Shown here piece by piece: positions 41,871-51,642 of a stretch of 64,000 nt of DNA. Position 1 is the stretch's first letter. The number at the start of each line of letters is the position of its first letter. This stretch comes from Stentor coeruleus. Its lineage: Eukaryota > Ciliophora > Heterotrichea > Heterotrichida > Stentoridae. The notes under the pieces were generated by a model. It made no database searches, was not told the DNA's origin, and worked only from the letters and a program-made list of their open reading frames with translations. The stretch lies in NCBI GenBank assembly GCA_001970955.1, contig MPUH01000050.1, positions 1-64,000 of the forward strand. Direction: 5' to 3'. The translations under genes and the position numbers were made by a program.

Positions 41871-42949
41871 AAGAAAATAATCCTTAGATCTGATAGATAT
41901 TTGAGAATCATAGTTTAAATTCTCACAAACTATTGAATTTTTTAAAAAAGATTAGAGTATATGAGTTGATTAATTTTCCTTCTGTACTTCCTTTTTTACG
42001 ATTTGATAATGAGTCAAGCTATAAAAATTTTATTGAAAAAAGCACGCTTTTCTTATGCTTTACGATTTTCTAATAAAATTTCCTTTATTTTCTCTCTTCT
42101 TATCTTTTAAAATAATGTTTTCGTTTGTATTTAGACAACTTGACAGGAGTATAAAATTTTATTTTTTATATCATACTATTAGTATTACTTAAATTTTATA
42201 TAATCTTCAGAGTATAAGTATAAAAAGAATACATTTTTAAATTAATATATTTTAAAGTGAGAGTGAATCTAAATTTATTTGATATAAAATCTTGCCATTT
42301 CTATTACAATATAAAAAATTGCATAATTAGACTGAATAATTAGAATTTGTCACTAGTCGATCATGATTAAAAGATTTAATTCAAATCATATTAATTAAAT
42401 CTTCCTATGCGAAATTAGAAATTTTTATAAACTTCATAGAAAACCATAAACTTATTTAATTATATCCATAGTCTATAAAGCTTTAAAGTAATCAAATATT
42501 ATACATCTTATATCCATAATGCACATTACCTAGATTTATAGTTTAAAAGTTTAAAAGCTAATATCTTTGAGTCTTGCTAGAAATATATTTTTTAATCGTC
42601 TTATTCATTAAAAAGCATAAATCAAACTTAATCTAACCCTCCTTCAATCTTAAATCTTACTTTTTTCCCATATATAAGGCCATCCCAAGAAAACTACTTA
42701 TCTAAAAAATTATATTCAACTATTATGAAATATACTGATCATTACCTTTTAGCTTCAACATCATAATCATCTAAGTGCAATTCTGACAACTACTAGACTT
42801 TGAATCTTATTTTTTTAAGCGCTGGGTCTAGTTTCAACATAAAACTATCTGCATATCACTTTTAGCTAGAAAATTCACTTCAAATACTTCAATTTCAGTA
42901 GAATAGTTAATTAATATATTAAGACAAAAAGTATATATTGCATAATATT
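41871..42949. other. AT-rich intergenic region
   Basis: Just over 1 kb with no supported gene. The minus strand near 42750-42850 shows a faint leucine-rich trace (SFMLKLDPALKKIRFKV, then stops), possibly a fossil. An 11-nt unit (TTGCATAATAT) is doubled at about 42938-42959. Confidence 0.45.
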
Positions 42950-43440
42950 GCATAATATTGCTTTATGCTTGAATTTGCAAAAGATAAAGGAATTCTCCAT
43001 GCTTTTAAAGATGGTTTTTGGGGTCAAATTAAAAAACCAAAATATTATGTTTTTAGCTGATTCTAGTTTAAGACTTAGAGAATCAGATTATGATATAACA
43101 AGATTGGTTAAGAAAGTTAATAAATATTGTATAATATTTTGATGAGAATTATGGGGAAATATGATTCCATTTTATTTGAGGACTTTAGAGAATTTTTACA
43201 TCAAAAGTGCGTATTTGAATGTGCTTTTGCCTATTACGGATATGAAAATATACTTGCGGCTGCATCACAATTATATTTCTGAGTTCATTTGAAAATGTGC
43301 TGAATAAATGGGAAGAATTTAAGGTTTTCAAGAAAATAGTAGACTGAGTTTCCCTTGATCTTTTTAAGATATTGTCTATTGTGGCCAAGACTGATGCTGA
43401 AAGTGACCTGGCTAGCAGGGACTATATTTTTTAATATTTC
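42950..43440 (+). pseudogene. Decayed gene, family unknown
   Basis: Coding-like blocks lie in sequence but in changing frames on the + strand: AFKDGFWGQIKKPKYYVFS, FEDFREFLHQKCVFECAFAYYG then ENILAAASQLYF, ENVLNKWEEFKVFKKIVD, and VSLDLFKILSIVAKTDAES then LASRDYIF. Stops and frame changes separate them. I found no 15-16-nt intron that restores continuity. The helical, Leu/Phe-rich pattern suggests a degraded soluble protein, but no family is recognised. Confidence 0.5.
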
Positions 43441-43660
43441 TAATAATACAACTATGCTAACCGATAAGACATGTGATAAAGGAAAAATTCTTAATAAACA
43501 ACTTTGAAGTTAGTGTGAATAACTATCAGAAAAAAAAAATTATTAGGATGCCTGAAGCAGAAATAATATTTATTCTCAAGAAAACCTTGATTAAATCTAA
43601 CTCACATATTTTAAAACATAATAAACACGTTTTATTCATACCCAATTCTTCCAAACTAAA

Positions 43661-45613
43661 TTACTGATTATATTTAGAAATATGCTCCATCATATACTTC
43701 TCTTCAATTGTCCACTTGTCATTAGGTTTTTTCAAAATCTCGCCTATCTTATCTTTCATATCATCAAACGGATTTTTTAAAGTTTTACTCTGTCTCATAA
43801 CAGTTTTATTCACAATTTTCTTACAAAGATTCGCTGGATAAAACCCAGCAACACTTTCAATAAACGGAGGTTCAATACTTTTACTAGTCCATTTCGTAGC
43901 AATAGTATTTAAAACATTATTCATTTTACTTTGAGCATTTTGAAAACTTTTCATATATCTTAAATCCACAATAGTAATAAGAATACAAGCAATAAGCCTA
44001 CTCCATACGGATTGAACTTTAACTACAGCAAATTCGCCTTGATTTCTAAAAAACTCAGGTAGTTTATTCTGAACATTAGCTTCAATAAATACTGGAGTTT
44101 TTATTTGACTAATACTTCCAGCAACAAGAATTTTCCTATTTTCCATCATAATACATGTATTTCTATACCCTGCTGTAACTTGTATAGGTTTATTCCGATC
44201 ATTTTTTAATATTAGAACTTTAGGTGTATATTCATGTTCATAAATTCCAGTACCAAGTTGTCCATCACTACCATTACCCCAAGTATAAAGTTTTCCTAAT
44301 GTAGATCTAGCTATAACATGTCGATATCCACAACAAACACTAGCAATTTTTTCACCTTGTTTTTTAAATGAAAGGATCATAGTGGGTGAACTTCTTGGAA
44401 TTGCGTCTCCATGGCCAAGTTGTCCATTACTATTATTGCAACCTAATGAAAATACAATACCTGATGTTGCTAAAATCATAGCGAAATTGTAACCAACTGA
44501 TACTTCTTGAACTTGATAGTCGGAGAGCATTTTCATTGGGTAACTACGTTTTTCACCATGAACTGTTTCGAAAGGCCATAAGTAAAGTTCGTTATTTGCT
44601 GTAACACACATATTTTGAGTACCTACGGCAACTACTTGTTTACATGGAGGTAGTTCTATTGATACAACATTTGAAAGCTCTTTGTAACTTCCTTGACCAA
44701 GCTGACCTTTTGTGTTGTCACCAAAACCATAAACTTGACCACTATGGTTAAGGATTAGGCTATGGTCATCACCACAAGTTATTTGAATTATTCGCTGGTC
44801 TCTTAAACCTTCTACTAAACGAGGTCTTGTTCCTTTACTTCCGCATTGAGCTTTGTCGTTCCAACCCCAGGCAAAAAGTCGGCCTTTGCTTGTTACAGCA
44901 AGTGTATGGCAGTTACCGATTGACACATCCATAATGTGCTCTTCTTTTGAAATTAGATCTTTGTTTAGAGCTTCGAATTGCTTACTCCATAATGGGTCGT
45001 AGACTATTGAGTCATCTGCTATTAGCTCAAAGTCTAAAGGTCTTGTGAAAAAGTACATTTTTTCGATGTGGAATGGAGAGACTTGTTTTGATTGGATTGC
45101 AAGACTTCCTGTACTTATAAGCTGACTTTGTGACAATGATGCTGTTCCTTCAGCAATCGTAGAAAGAGTTTTTAATGCTTCTTCAACAGGAGACTCTGTT
45201 GAACCAAGCACACTAGTAAATAGTTCAGCTTGTTCTAGAGTCCCAAGATTTTTAAGTAACGCTGATTCCATCGATAAAAACTCATCTAGACGACTTTTCA
45301 CAGCTTTAGACCTAATGCTATATGATCTTATCGCTGATTGGATTCTGAGTACTGCTATCATGATAGTAATATAAGAACTTTGCGCTTTTTTCATCCTATA
45401 GAAACTTTGGATTTTTGTCGCAGCCTCACGGATTCTGAGGATTTTTTTCCTAACGATTTCTCCTTTGAACCATTTTTGAATCTTTGTTGCCATTTGGGTT
45501 AAGTGGCCTGTAGGAAGAGATGAGTTTAGTTTGCGTGACATTGCTTTACGGCATAGGTAATCACGGAAGTATTTTTGGATTATAATTGCTGCTTTGATTT
45601 TTTTTTCGCTCAT
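43661..45613 (-). CDS. IQ-motif and RCC1-repeat protein
   Basis: A 650-aa protein. The N terminus has four IQ-type calmodulin-binding motifs: IIIQKYFRDYLCRKAM at about 10-25, ATKIQKWFKGEIVRKK at 42-57, ATKIQSFYRMKKAQ at 65-78 and VLRIQSAIRSYSIRSK at 88-103. A Ser-rich linker follows. Residues about 225-510 contain RCC1-type units such as HTLAVTSKGRLFAWGWND, HSLILNHSGQVYGFGDNTKG, VFSLGCNNSNGQLGHGD and LYTWGNGSDGQLGTGIYEH, predicting a seven-bladed propeller or most of one. The C-terminal 130 residues are basic. RCC1 propellers serve as GTPase exchange or scaffold modules. A calmodulin-regulated cortical or ciliary role is inferred. Confidence 0.88.
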   Translation of the reverse strand: MSEKKIKAAIIIQKYFRDYLCRKAMSRKLNSSLPTGHLTQMATKIQKWFKGEIVRKKILRIREAATKIQSFYRMKKAQSSYITIMIAVLRIQSAIRSYSIRSKAVKSRLDEFLSMESALLKNLGTLEQAELFTSVLGSTESPVEEALKTLSTIAEGTASLSQSQLISTGSLAIQSKQVSPFHIEKMYFFTRPLDFELIADDSIVYDPLWSKQFEALNKDLISKEEHIMDVSIGNCHTLAVTSKGRLFAWGWNDKAQCGSKGTRPRLVEGLRDQRIIQITCGDDHSLILNHSGQVYGFGDNTKGQLGQGSYKELSNVVSIELPPCKQVVAVGTQNMCVTANNELYLWPFETVHGEKRSYPMKMLSDYQVQEVSVGYNFAMILATSGIVFSLGCNNSNGQLGHGDAIPRSSPTMILSFKKQGEKIASVCCGYRHVIARSTLGKLYTWGNGSDGQLGTGIYEHEYTPKVLILKNDRNKPIQVTAGYRNTCIMMENRKILVAGSISQIKTPVFIEANVQNKLPEFFRNQGEFAVVKVQSVWSRLIACILITIVDLRYMKSFQNAQSKMNNVLNTIATKWTSKSIEPPFIESVAGFYPANLCKKIVNKTVMRQSKTLKNPFDDMKDKIGEILKKPNDKWTIEEKYMMEHISKYNQ

Positions 45614-46408
45614 TGTTTTATCCCGGTCTGAGATTGAATAATTTATTATTAGAAAGGTGTAAAGGTATATAAATAGTATACTTTCTCATATGAAAATTAC
45701 TGAAACAATATTATCATAAGGTATATAAATTCAGTATTTATAACATCTTCTTTAAAATCTTATTATCTTAATTTACTATCAACCCAAAAAGCTAAATTTC
45801 ACCATTTCTCAATCCTAATATTAATCATCATTTACCTTCAGTTCTCTCATTTAACTTCCTCTCCACTTATTTTCTCTCTTAAACCTTGCAATTCCTCACA
45901 ATCTCCTTCTTAACATCTTAACACACCCTCCCTTCCCTATTTTTTACACATCTTCAAATAACCTTTTCCAGTATTTCAAGTTCCATTTTAAACTTCCTTT
46001 AATGTTCTACCTTCATCTTCTATCCTCACATCCCAAAATAAAACACCAATTCCCCTATCAAAACCCAAACTTCATCTAACTTTTTTCAGCCCCTTTTCAT
46101 CTTCAAAATCTCTAAATTTTACTTGAATCCTATCTAATACCCAATCCCAAGTTAAAAACCATCATAAAAACAACTTTTCCATATCATGCGAAACACTTCA
46201 CAACCCAGCCATATTTCCTTAAAATAGTGCATTTTACTTATGTAATCTTTCTTATAAAAATCAAATTGCCCGCTTATACTTCTAAATCTATCAAATTTCC
46301 CCTGCCCGCACAGTTCTGAAAAAACATAAAGTCTTTATACTATAATAAAAAAAAATATCCCCAGACTGGGTATTTAATTGCCGTTATCAAAAAGCAGCAT
46401 ATATATAA
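45614..46408. other. Intergenic with long G-poor pyrimidine-rich tract; cyclin upstream region
   Basis: About 800 bp between divergent genes. From about 45770 to 46190 the + strand is C/T/A with very few G. Near the cyclin start, GCCCGC occurs twice (about 46269 and 46307), once as TTGCCCGC, which is one base from an E2F-type site. The leader just before the ATG reads CATATATATAAATG. Confidence 0.55.
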
Positions 46409-47326
46409 ATGAAAAAATCTCTGATTCAAGTCATAGAAAACAAAGAAAACCTAGTTAAAGCTCTTAAAACAAACGAGTCATTTACTACTGTGAGGACCTT
46501 TGGTACTGATATCACAAATCAGAAACTTATACTTAGCCCTTTTATATCTAATAACCCTATATACTTGGAATGTTATGCTGATGATATCTATTCATACCTT
46601 TATTCAATTGAAACGCTACACACTGCGAAATTTGGATATTTGAAAACTCAACATGACATAAATGAAAAAATGCGCTCTATTCTTATTGACTGGCTTGTAG
46701 ATGTACATATAAAATTTAAACTTGTCGCTGAAACTTTGTATCTAACAGTGAATATTATTGATAGATATCTAGAAAAAATCCCTCTTAGTAGGTCTAAATT
46801 GCAATTATTAGGTGTTGCTGCTATGTTAATAGCAAGTAAATATGAGGATATTTATGCTCCTGATATTTCAGATTTTGTGTTCATAACCGATAAAGCTTAT
46901 GACCGTGACGAGATTATTTTAATGGAAAGCAGTATCTTAAAACTTTTAGAATTCAACATCTGCACTCCAAGTGCTTATCGTTTTCTAGAAAGGTACTGTC
47001 GGATCCTTGAAAGTGAAGATAAGCATTTCACCCTTGCTCAGTATTTTATCGAATTAACTCTTATAGAATACCGAATGCTTAAATACCCACAATCTTTATT
47101 AGCTGCTTCCGCTGTGTATCTAATGCACAAGGTGTATAATATTATCCCAGAATGGCCAGATGAACTTATAACAAAATCCCCATATAAAGAAAATGACTTG
47201 AAAATCTGTAGTAAAGAAATGTGCCTTTTGTTTCAAAAAGCTAGGAATTCTCAATTGCAAGGTATAAGAAAAAAATTCCTAACTCCACAGTTCTTCCAAG
47301 TTGCTAACACATCTTTAATCTACTAA
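46409..47326 (+). CDS. Mitotic-type cyclin (A/B family)
   Basis: A 305-aa cyclin. The first cyclin box carries the classic MRSILIDWLVDVH at 88-100, then VAETLYLTVNIIDRYLE and LQLLGVAAMLIASKYEDIYAP. The second box follows with NICTPSAYRFLERYCRI and SLLAASAVYLMHKV. It activates a Cdk partner. The short N terminus holds a KEN box at 12-14 and RTFGTDITN at 29-37, which has the spacing of a B-type destruction box (RxxLxxIxN) but Gly where Leu is usual. APC/C-mediated destruction is therefore likely, mainly through KEN. The protein is shorter than animal cyclin B because the N terminus is brief. ATG is in a TATATATAAATG leader. Confidence 0.93.
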   Translation: MKKSLIQVIENKENLVKALKTNESFTTVRTFGTDITNQKLILSPFISNNPIYLECYADDIYSYLYSIETLHTAKFGYLKTQHDINEKMRSILIDWLVDVHIKFKLVAETLYLTVNIIDRYLEKIPLSRSKLQLLGVAAMLIASKYEDIYAPDISDFVFITDKAYDRDEIILMESSILKLLEFNICTPSAYRFLERYCRILESEDKHFTLAQYFIELTLIEYRMLKYPQSLLAASAVYLMHKVYNIIPEWPDELITKSPYKENDLKICSKEMCLLFQKARNSQLQGIRKKFLTPQFFQVANTSLIY

Positions 47327-47385
47327 TGTTCTAATGAGTATTCTTTAACCTCATGTTTTTTTTTTTTATAAATGATGATTAATAA

Positions 47386-47736
47386 CTATTTTTTGATGTT
47401 TTTCTTCTCTTGGAGTTCATGCATTTTTTTTACTAAACTTTGAAGTTTTTCTTTACCTTGTGGATCAGCTGGGTTTATATTCATGCATTCGTTTTGTAAA
47501 AATGTAATTTCGGTGTCGATTTCATCTGAAGCAGATGCTGATTTTGGTGTTGGGGAATAAGCATTTTGTATATCTTCAGTTAGTTTCTGGATTTTTTGTT
47601 GCCTTTTTTGAAGCCATTTAGTGCATGATTCTTGAGCTATAGGAATTTTCGTTTTCATTTTTTCAAGAAGGCTAGGCAGGGAGTCTGTGATATTTTTTTT
47701 CAAGTTCTGCTCAACTTCTTCTAGGAAAATAAACAT
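47386..47736 (-). CDS. Small helical / coiled-coil protein
   Basis: A 116-aa protein rich in Lys, Glu and Gln: EEVEQNLKKNITDSLPSLL, CTKWLQKRQQKIQKLTEDI, and a second helix ending LQSLVKKMHELQEKKNIKK. No family is recognised. It begins only 36 bp after the stop of the three-exon gene upstream on the same strand and ends 59 bp from the end of the convergent cyclin gene. Confidence 0.65.
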   Translation of the reverse strand: MFIFLEEVEQNLKKNITDSLPSLLEKMKTKIPIAQESCTKWLQKRQQKIQKLTEDIQNAYSPTPKSASASDEIDTEITFLQNECMNINPADPQGKEKLQSLVKKMHELQEKKNIKK

Positions 47737-47772
47737 AGTTTGTGCGGAAAAGTTATAATTCTTTGGTCGTTC

Positions 47773-48316
47773 CTATGTAAAAAGTACTAGATTTTCTGAG
47801 TGAACTCTATAGAATTTTTTAACTTTTTCTATATCATCATTTTTTTCTAAGCCAAGCGCTTCTATAGCTGATTCTACTAAAACCCATCTTGGAATCCCTG
47901 TTAAAAGTTTGTAATCATTTTCTTGAAAAAATTCCAAATATTTGTCGACGATTTCTTTTGGGAATTTGCTTTTGGCTGGTGCTGTAGCTTGGAATATTTT
48001 GTTTTCTTTAATTCTGAAGATCTTGTCATGAAAGTATTTTTTGATCCTTCCGTCAGTGAAAAAGTTGAAAATTGATCCGAAAATGCCGTATTTGTAGTCA
48101 AGTAAGCCAAGGAAGCATCCGAATATTGTTTTTTTTTTGTGAAGTTTGAGGTAGTACCAAAGGACTTCATGTGACCATTTCTCTGAATTTTAAATACTTG
48201 ACATTTCGATAGAAAAGTTAGCTAAGGCAGCTTGCTTCATTTGATCTTTGCGAAGAGGCTGATTAAAAAAATACTATCTCTTTGGAGATTCTTAGATAAG
48301 AGAACCTTCTCCACAT
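47773..48316 (-). CDS. Three-exon gene with 16-nt and 15-nt introns; probable mitochondrial protein
   Basis: Exons 48316-48275, 48258-48198 and 48182-47773 give 170 aa. Without splicing no long start-to-stop frame exists here, which is why the gene is easy to miss. The start MWRRFSYLRISKEI is Arg-rich and amphipathic without early acids, like a mitochondrial presequence. The body contains KKWSHEVLWYYLKLHKKK, LGLLDYKYGIFGSIFNFF, then KSKFPKEIVDKYLEFFQE and GIPRWVLVESAIEALGL, ending SENLVLFT. The family is not recognised; a ciliate mitochondrial ribosomal or respiratory-complex subunit is a guess from size and presequence. It lies in a compact minus-strand run, 133 bp from the MFS gene and 36 bp from the next gene. 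Confidence 0.8.
48183..48197 (-). other. 15-nt spliceosomal intron
   Basis: On the coding strand GTATTTAAAATTCAG. Removing it joins ...GluMetSer-A to AG-Lys... and opens a 135-codon third exon. Confidence 0.82.
48259..48274 (-). other. 16-nt spliceosomal intron
   Basis: On the coding strand GTATTTTTTTAATCAG, lying between two complete codons (ATA and CCT). It contains an in-frame stop just before exon 2 if retained, so splicing is needed to use the ATG at 48316. Confidence 0.75.
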
Positions 48317-48449
48317 ATATATATTTTTGTATGGTAAGATGGATTTTTTTTTTAGTAGGTTTTAGATATGGAAGCATAAAAAATAAAGGAAGTTTATATA
48401 TTGTGAGTATATATTTTAAGCTTATGATAAATTTGTACCTAAAAATTAA

Positions 48450-49835
48450 CTATTCGATTATTGTGATGTTTTTTGACTTGGCTTGATTAGATTTTTCTTC
48501 AGTGATATCAGAGTCAGTAATTGGTTTTTCTTCAAAGAACCCTCTAAAAACAAAAATAGCAATACATGCAACAATACAATACGCACCAATAAGAATCCAA
48601 ACTAAATAACATTCCTTAGGTTCCCCTTCTGGGCAGTAGTTAGACATGAATATTCCTGAAGTAATTCCAGTTAATAATAATCCTAATGAATTCGGCATAT
48701 TTGACAAACCTAAATAAATCGCTTCTTTCCCTTTAGGTGCAGCAGCTATTGTATAATCAACAAGCCTTGGTGCATATATCGATTCCCCAATAGATAAAAA
48801 CACAACAAAAATCCCTAGCGTCACATAGTTATTATCATAAAATAGCACAGCTGGTGACAAAGCAGTGACAAAACTCCCAATCTGCAACAAGCTATAAAAG
48901 TTAAAATGCCTAATCAACGCTGTGAGCAGTGGTATAAATATCAATAGCACAACCTGATGTACTCCCATCAAATAACCAAAATGTGCCCCTTCTTCAATCG
49001 ACCTATACATATACAAAGGTAAAGTAGCTGTAAGGTGGAAATACATAGACTTTATCACAGTCAGCAGCATAATCAAAGCAAAAAACTTCCAAAATTTTTT
49101 TGTTACAAGTACTTCTCTAGTATATTCCCATCCACTAACATCAGTATTTAATTCAACATGTTCTTCACCAGTAGCTTCTACATCAAGATTTCTAATAGGC
49201 ATAGCAAAAATCACTAATAATGCATTAAACACAAAACAGCTTATAAATATCACATCAAAAGCTTCTTGAGTAGTCCCATATATAGAAAGGATAATATCGC
49301 TATACCCAGCAGCAAAGCCAGCAACTAAAAAAAAACACATGAAAAAAAGAGAATAACCTAAACTGCGGCTTTCAGGGAATGTGAATAGTTTGATACCAAG
49401 TTTTAATGAAATAAAACATATGGCCGCACTTGGGATGAATAAAAAGAATGTAAGGGCGATTTGAATGTATCTATGGAATTGTAAGTACATGAGGAATGTG
49501 AAAGCCATGCCAAGGATACCTGAAAGGATGAAAGACCATTTTAGACCATATCTTGCTGGGAGGTTACTGAAAGCTATTGATGAAAATGCTACACTGATAC
49601 CTAGAAGGCCTACAAGCATACCTGCTTCTTTGTCACTGAAACCTAAGATTCTTGTATTGTAAATGACATTAGAAACTACTGATATACTGAATGGACCTAA
49701 ACTAAAAAGCTCGAGGAGGAAGAGCATCCAGAAATCTCTTGGGTTTCTTTTGAGGGATTTGAATGCTTCGGTGAGACTATATTTTTTTTCTGGTTCTTTG
49801 CTCAGCAGGGGTTCCCGTTGCTCTGAGGACTCCAT
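48450..49835 (-). CDS. Major facilitator superfamily transporter
   Basis: A 461-aa membrane protein with about 12 hydrophobic helices, for example FWMLFLLELFSLGPFSISVV near 36-55, AGMLVGLLGISVAFSSIAF and VVLLIFIPLLTALI. A central charged loop (VEATGEEHVELNTD) lies after helix 6. The N terminus is acidic with a dileucine EREPLL-like signal (EQREPLLSKEP), which in other eukaryotes sorts carriers to lysosomes or vacuoles. A characteristic stretch is DYTIAAAPKGKEAIYLGLSN. The substrate is unknown. Reported ciliate relatives with the same motif group with peptide/nitrate-type or SPX-like MFS carriers, but this is uncertain. Confidence 0.85.
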   Translation of the reverse strand: MESSEQREPLLSKEPEKKYSLTEAFKSLKRNPRDFWMLFLLELFSLGPFSISVVSNVIYNTRILGFSDKEAGMLVGLLGISVAFSSIAFSNLPARYGLKWSFILSGILGMAFTFLMYLQFHRYIQIALTFFLFIPSAAICFISLKLGIKLFTFPESRSLGYSLFFMCFFLVAGFAAGYSDIILSIYGTTQEAFDVIFISCFVFNALLVIFAMPIRNLDVEATGEEHVELNTDVSGWEYTREVLVTKKFWKFFALIMLLTVIKSMYFHLTATLPLYMYRSIEEGAHFGYLMGVHQVVLLIFIPLLTALIRHFNFYSLLQIGSFVTALSPAVLFYDNNYVTLGIFVVFLSIGESIYAPRLVDYTIAAAPKGKEAIYLGLSNMPNSLGLLLTGITSGIFMSNYCPEGEPKECYLVWILIGAYCIVACIAIFVFRGFFEEKPITDSDITEEKSNQAKSKNITIIE

Positions 49836-50343
49836 TTATTTTATGCAATTTTAGATGATGGATTTCAATAAAACAAAATGAATTTTATCACACAGAGAAT
49901 AAATTATTGTAACCAATAAAGATTTTGAAAATCTAAAATTTTAATAAGCGATATTATGCTTATAATAGATAATCACAGTAAAAAGATAATATAAAAATAC
50001 TTAAAAAAATAGATATTATGGTAAATTGTATACAGCAAAATATCAAGATAATCTTCCTAAGTCGAAAATAATTATCTAGGCCTAAAACTTATTCTTATTA
50101 AACTATTAAAATATCATTGGATTAAGTTTCATGATATAAATTTTACAATAACCTAAAATTACAATTATTCGACTTACTTATCATAATCTTCATATCCCTA
50201 TAATCAAAACCTACACAATTATTCTATAATACCCTATCATCATCTTTCAAATAAAATATCATCAAAAAACATAATACACCCATAAAAAAAAGCTTAAATC
50301 CTCCAAAATCCTATAATAATTTACTAAAATACCATATACAAAC
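49836..50343. other. Intergenic between two minus-strand genes
   Basis: 508 bp, AT-rich. The right part, the 3' flank of the GAR-domain gene, is C/A-rich on the + strand. No gene or motif is recognised. Confidence 0.5.
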
Positions 50344-51642
50344 TTATTCTGTAACACAATTCGAAGACGGCCTCTTCCTAAGCCTAATCAACTTCTCAAT
50401 TTCAGGTGAGGATCTCAAATACATACTCGTAGCTAAATCAAGCTCTTCATTACACTGCTGTACTTCTTCACTAGTCTTATTCCTCCTATGAATATTTTCC
50501 GATATCTGAGTTTTCCCATCAGAGTTTTTCGATATAAATTCCTCAATATTCTCAAACCCTCCTCCAATCCGACATAATAAATTCCCATGTTTCAAGGCAA
50601 TATACACTTTTTTCTTACCAAACTTATAAAGATTCCCTGAATCTCTAATAAAAAGCCCAGTGCGATGAGTTTTTTTCAAAAAAGTCCTCAAAGCGCTATG
50701 AGTTTCTTGAGGTGTAGACTGAGGTATTGACGTAAGTTCAGCTAAAACCCTACGTTTTGATGTTGTTCTACCATTATTTACCACATCTTTTTGTATTGCA
50801 GAATTATTAGAATTCGATGTATTAGACAAACTTGTATCTATAGTCTGAACCAAAGATCTGCTTGGGGTCATAATAAGCCCAGGTGTTATAATCATCGACC
50901 TTTCTGATTCACTTCTAACTTGGTTTTTCTTTATCGATGTTTCCCCAATATTGAATTTATTATATTCTTTTTCTCTGTCATTTATAATATTTTCTAAGAA
51001 CTCTTCACGCATTTTAGCTTTTTGGATGTTGTCTTCTAATTGATAAGTTATCGATTTGATTTTTTCAGATAAATCCTGGTTCTTACGTTTTTCTTCTTCA
51101 TATCTTAATTTGTATATATCTATTTCTTTTTTTGTCTCAGTGTATAAACTTTGGTACTTTTTCATAAGGACTTTGTTTTTTTCATTTTCAGCTGTGAAAG
51201 TATCTAAAGAAACTTTTGCTTCTTTGGTCACTTTTATAAGTTCTTGATGCATTCGGTTTTTTTCTTGTTTTAGAGCTTCACAGTTATCACATTCAGATTC
51301 TGAGGCTTCATCGATTTGCTCTAAGAATTCATTTGAGACCATTATTAGGATTTTTGTTCCAGAAACATCTTCAGGAAGTTCTTCTATGGTTTGAGTGTGG
51401 GAGAATATTGGGATCCATTGGAAACCTTCGTTTGGCAGGAGTTTTGTATGGAGACCCACAGAAAATAGGGGGCCTTTTTTCTTTTGATCTTTGAGGACAA
51501 TGTTTAGAAAACCTGCTTTGGTGATTATAAATGTAGGTTCGGAACAGTTCTGCTGTTGTTTGAGGGGTTTTCCTTCAAGGTAAAATGAATACTCTGCATT
51601 ATCTGTTAAGCCATCAGCACGGATTATACTTATTTGAAACAT
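50344..51642 (-). CDS. C2-like, coiled-coil, GAR (GAS2-like) domain protein
   Basis: A 432-aa protein. Residues 1-110 look like a C2-type beta sandwich (FQISIIRADGLTDNAEYSFY, then SVGLHTKLLPNEGFQWIPI). Coiled coil fills about 120-225 after a CDNC pair. A Ser/Thr-rich linker contains TPGLIMTPSRS. Residues about 330-370 read GLFIRDSGNLYKFGKKKVYI, then LKHGNLLCRIGGGFENIEEF. The RIGGGFENIEEFI end matches the GAR/GAS2 domain signature (VRVGGGW-x-LxxFL), which binds microtubules in GAS2, spectraplakins and related proteins. A microtubule-associated scaffold is the likely role. Confidence 0.75.
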   Translation of the reverse strand: MFQISIIRADGLTDNAEYSFYLEGKPLKQQQNCSEPTFIITKAGFLNIVLKDQKKKGPLFSVGLHTKLLPNEGFQWIPIFSHTQTIEELPEDVSGTKILIMVSNEFLEQIDEASESECDNCEALKQEKNRMHQELIKVTKEAKVSLDTFTAENEKNKVLMKKYQSLYTETKKEIDIYKLRYEEEKRKNQDLSEKIKSITYQLEDNIQKAKMREEFLENIINDREKEYNKFNIGETSIKKNQVRSESERSMIITPGLIMTPSRSLVQTIDTSLSNTSNSNNSAIQKDVVNNGRTTSKRRVLAELTSIPQSTPQETHSALRTFLKKTHRTGLFIRDSGNLYKFGKKKVYIALKHGNLLCRIGGGFENIEEFISKNSDGKTQISENIHRRNKTSEEVQQCNEELDLATSMYLRSSPEIEKLIRLRKRPSSNCVTE

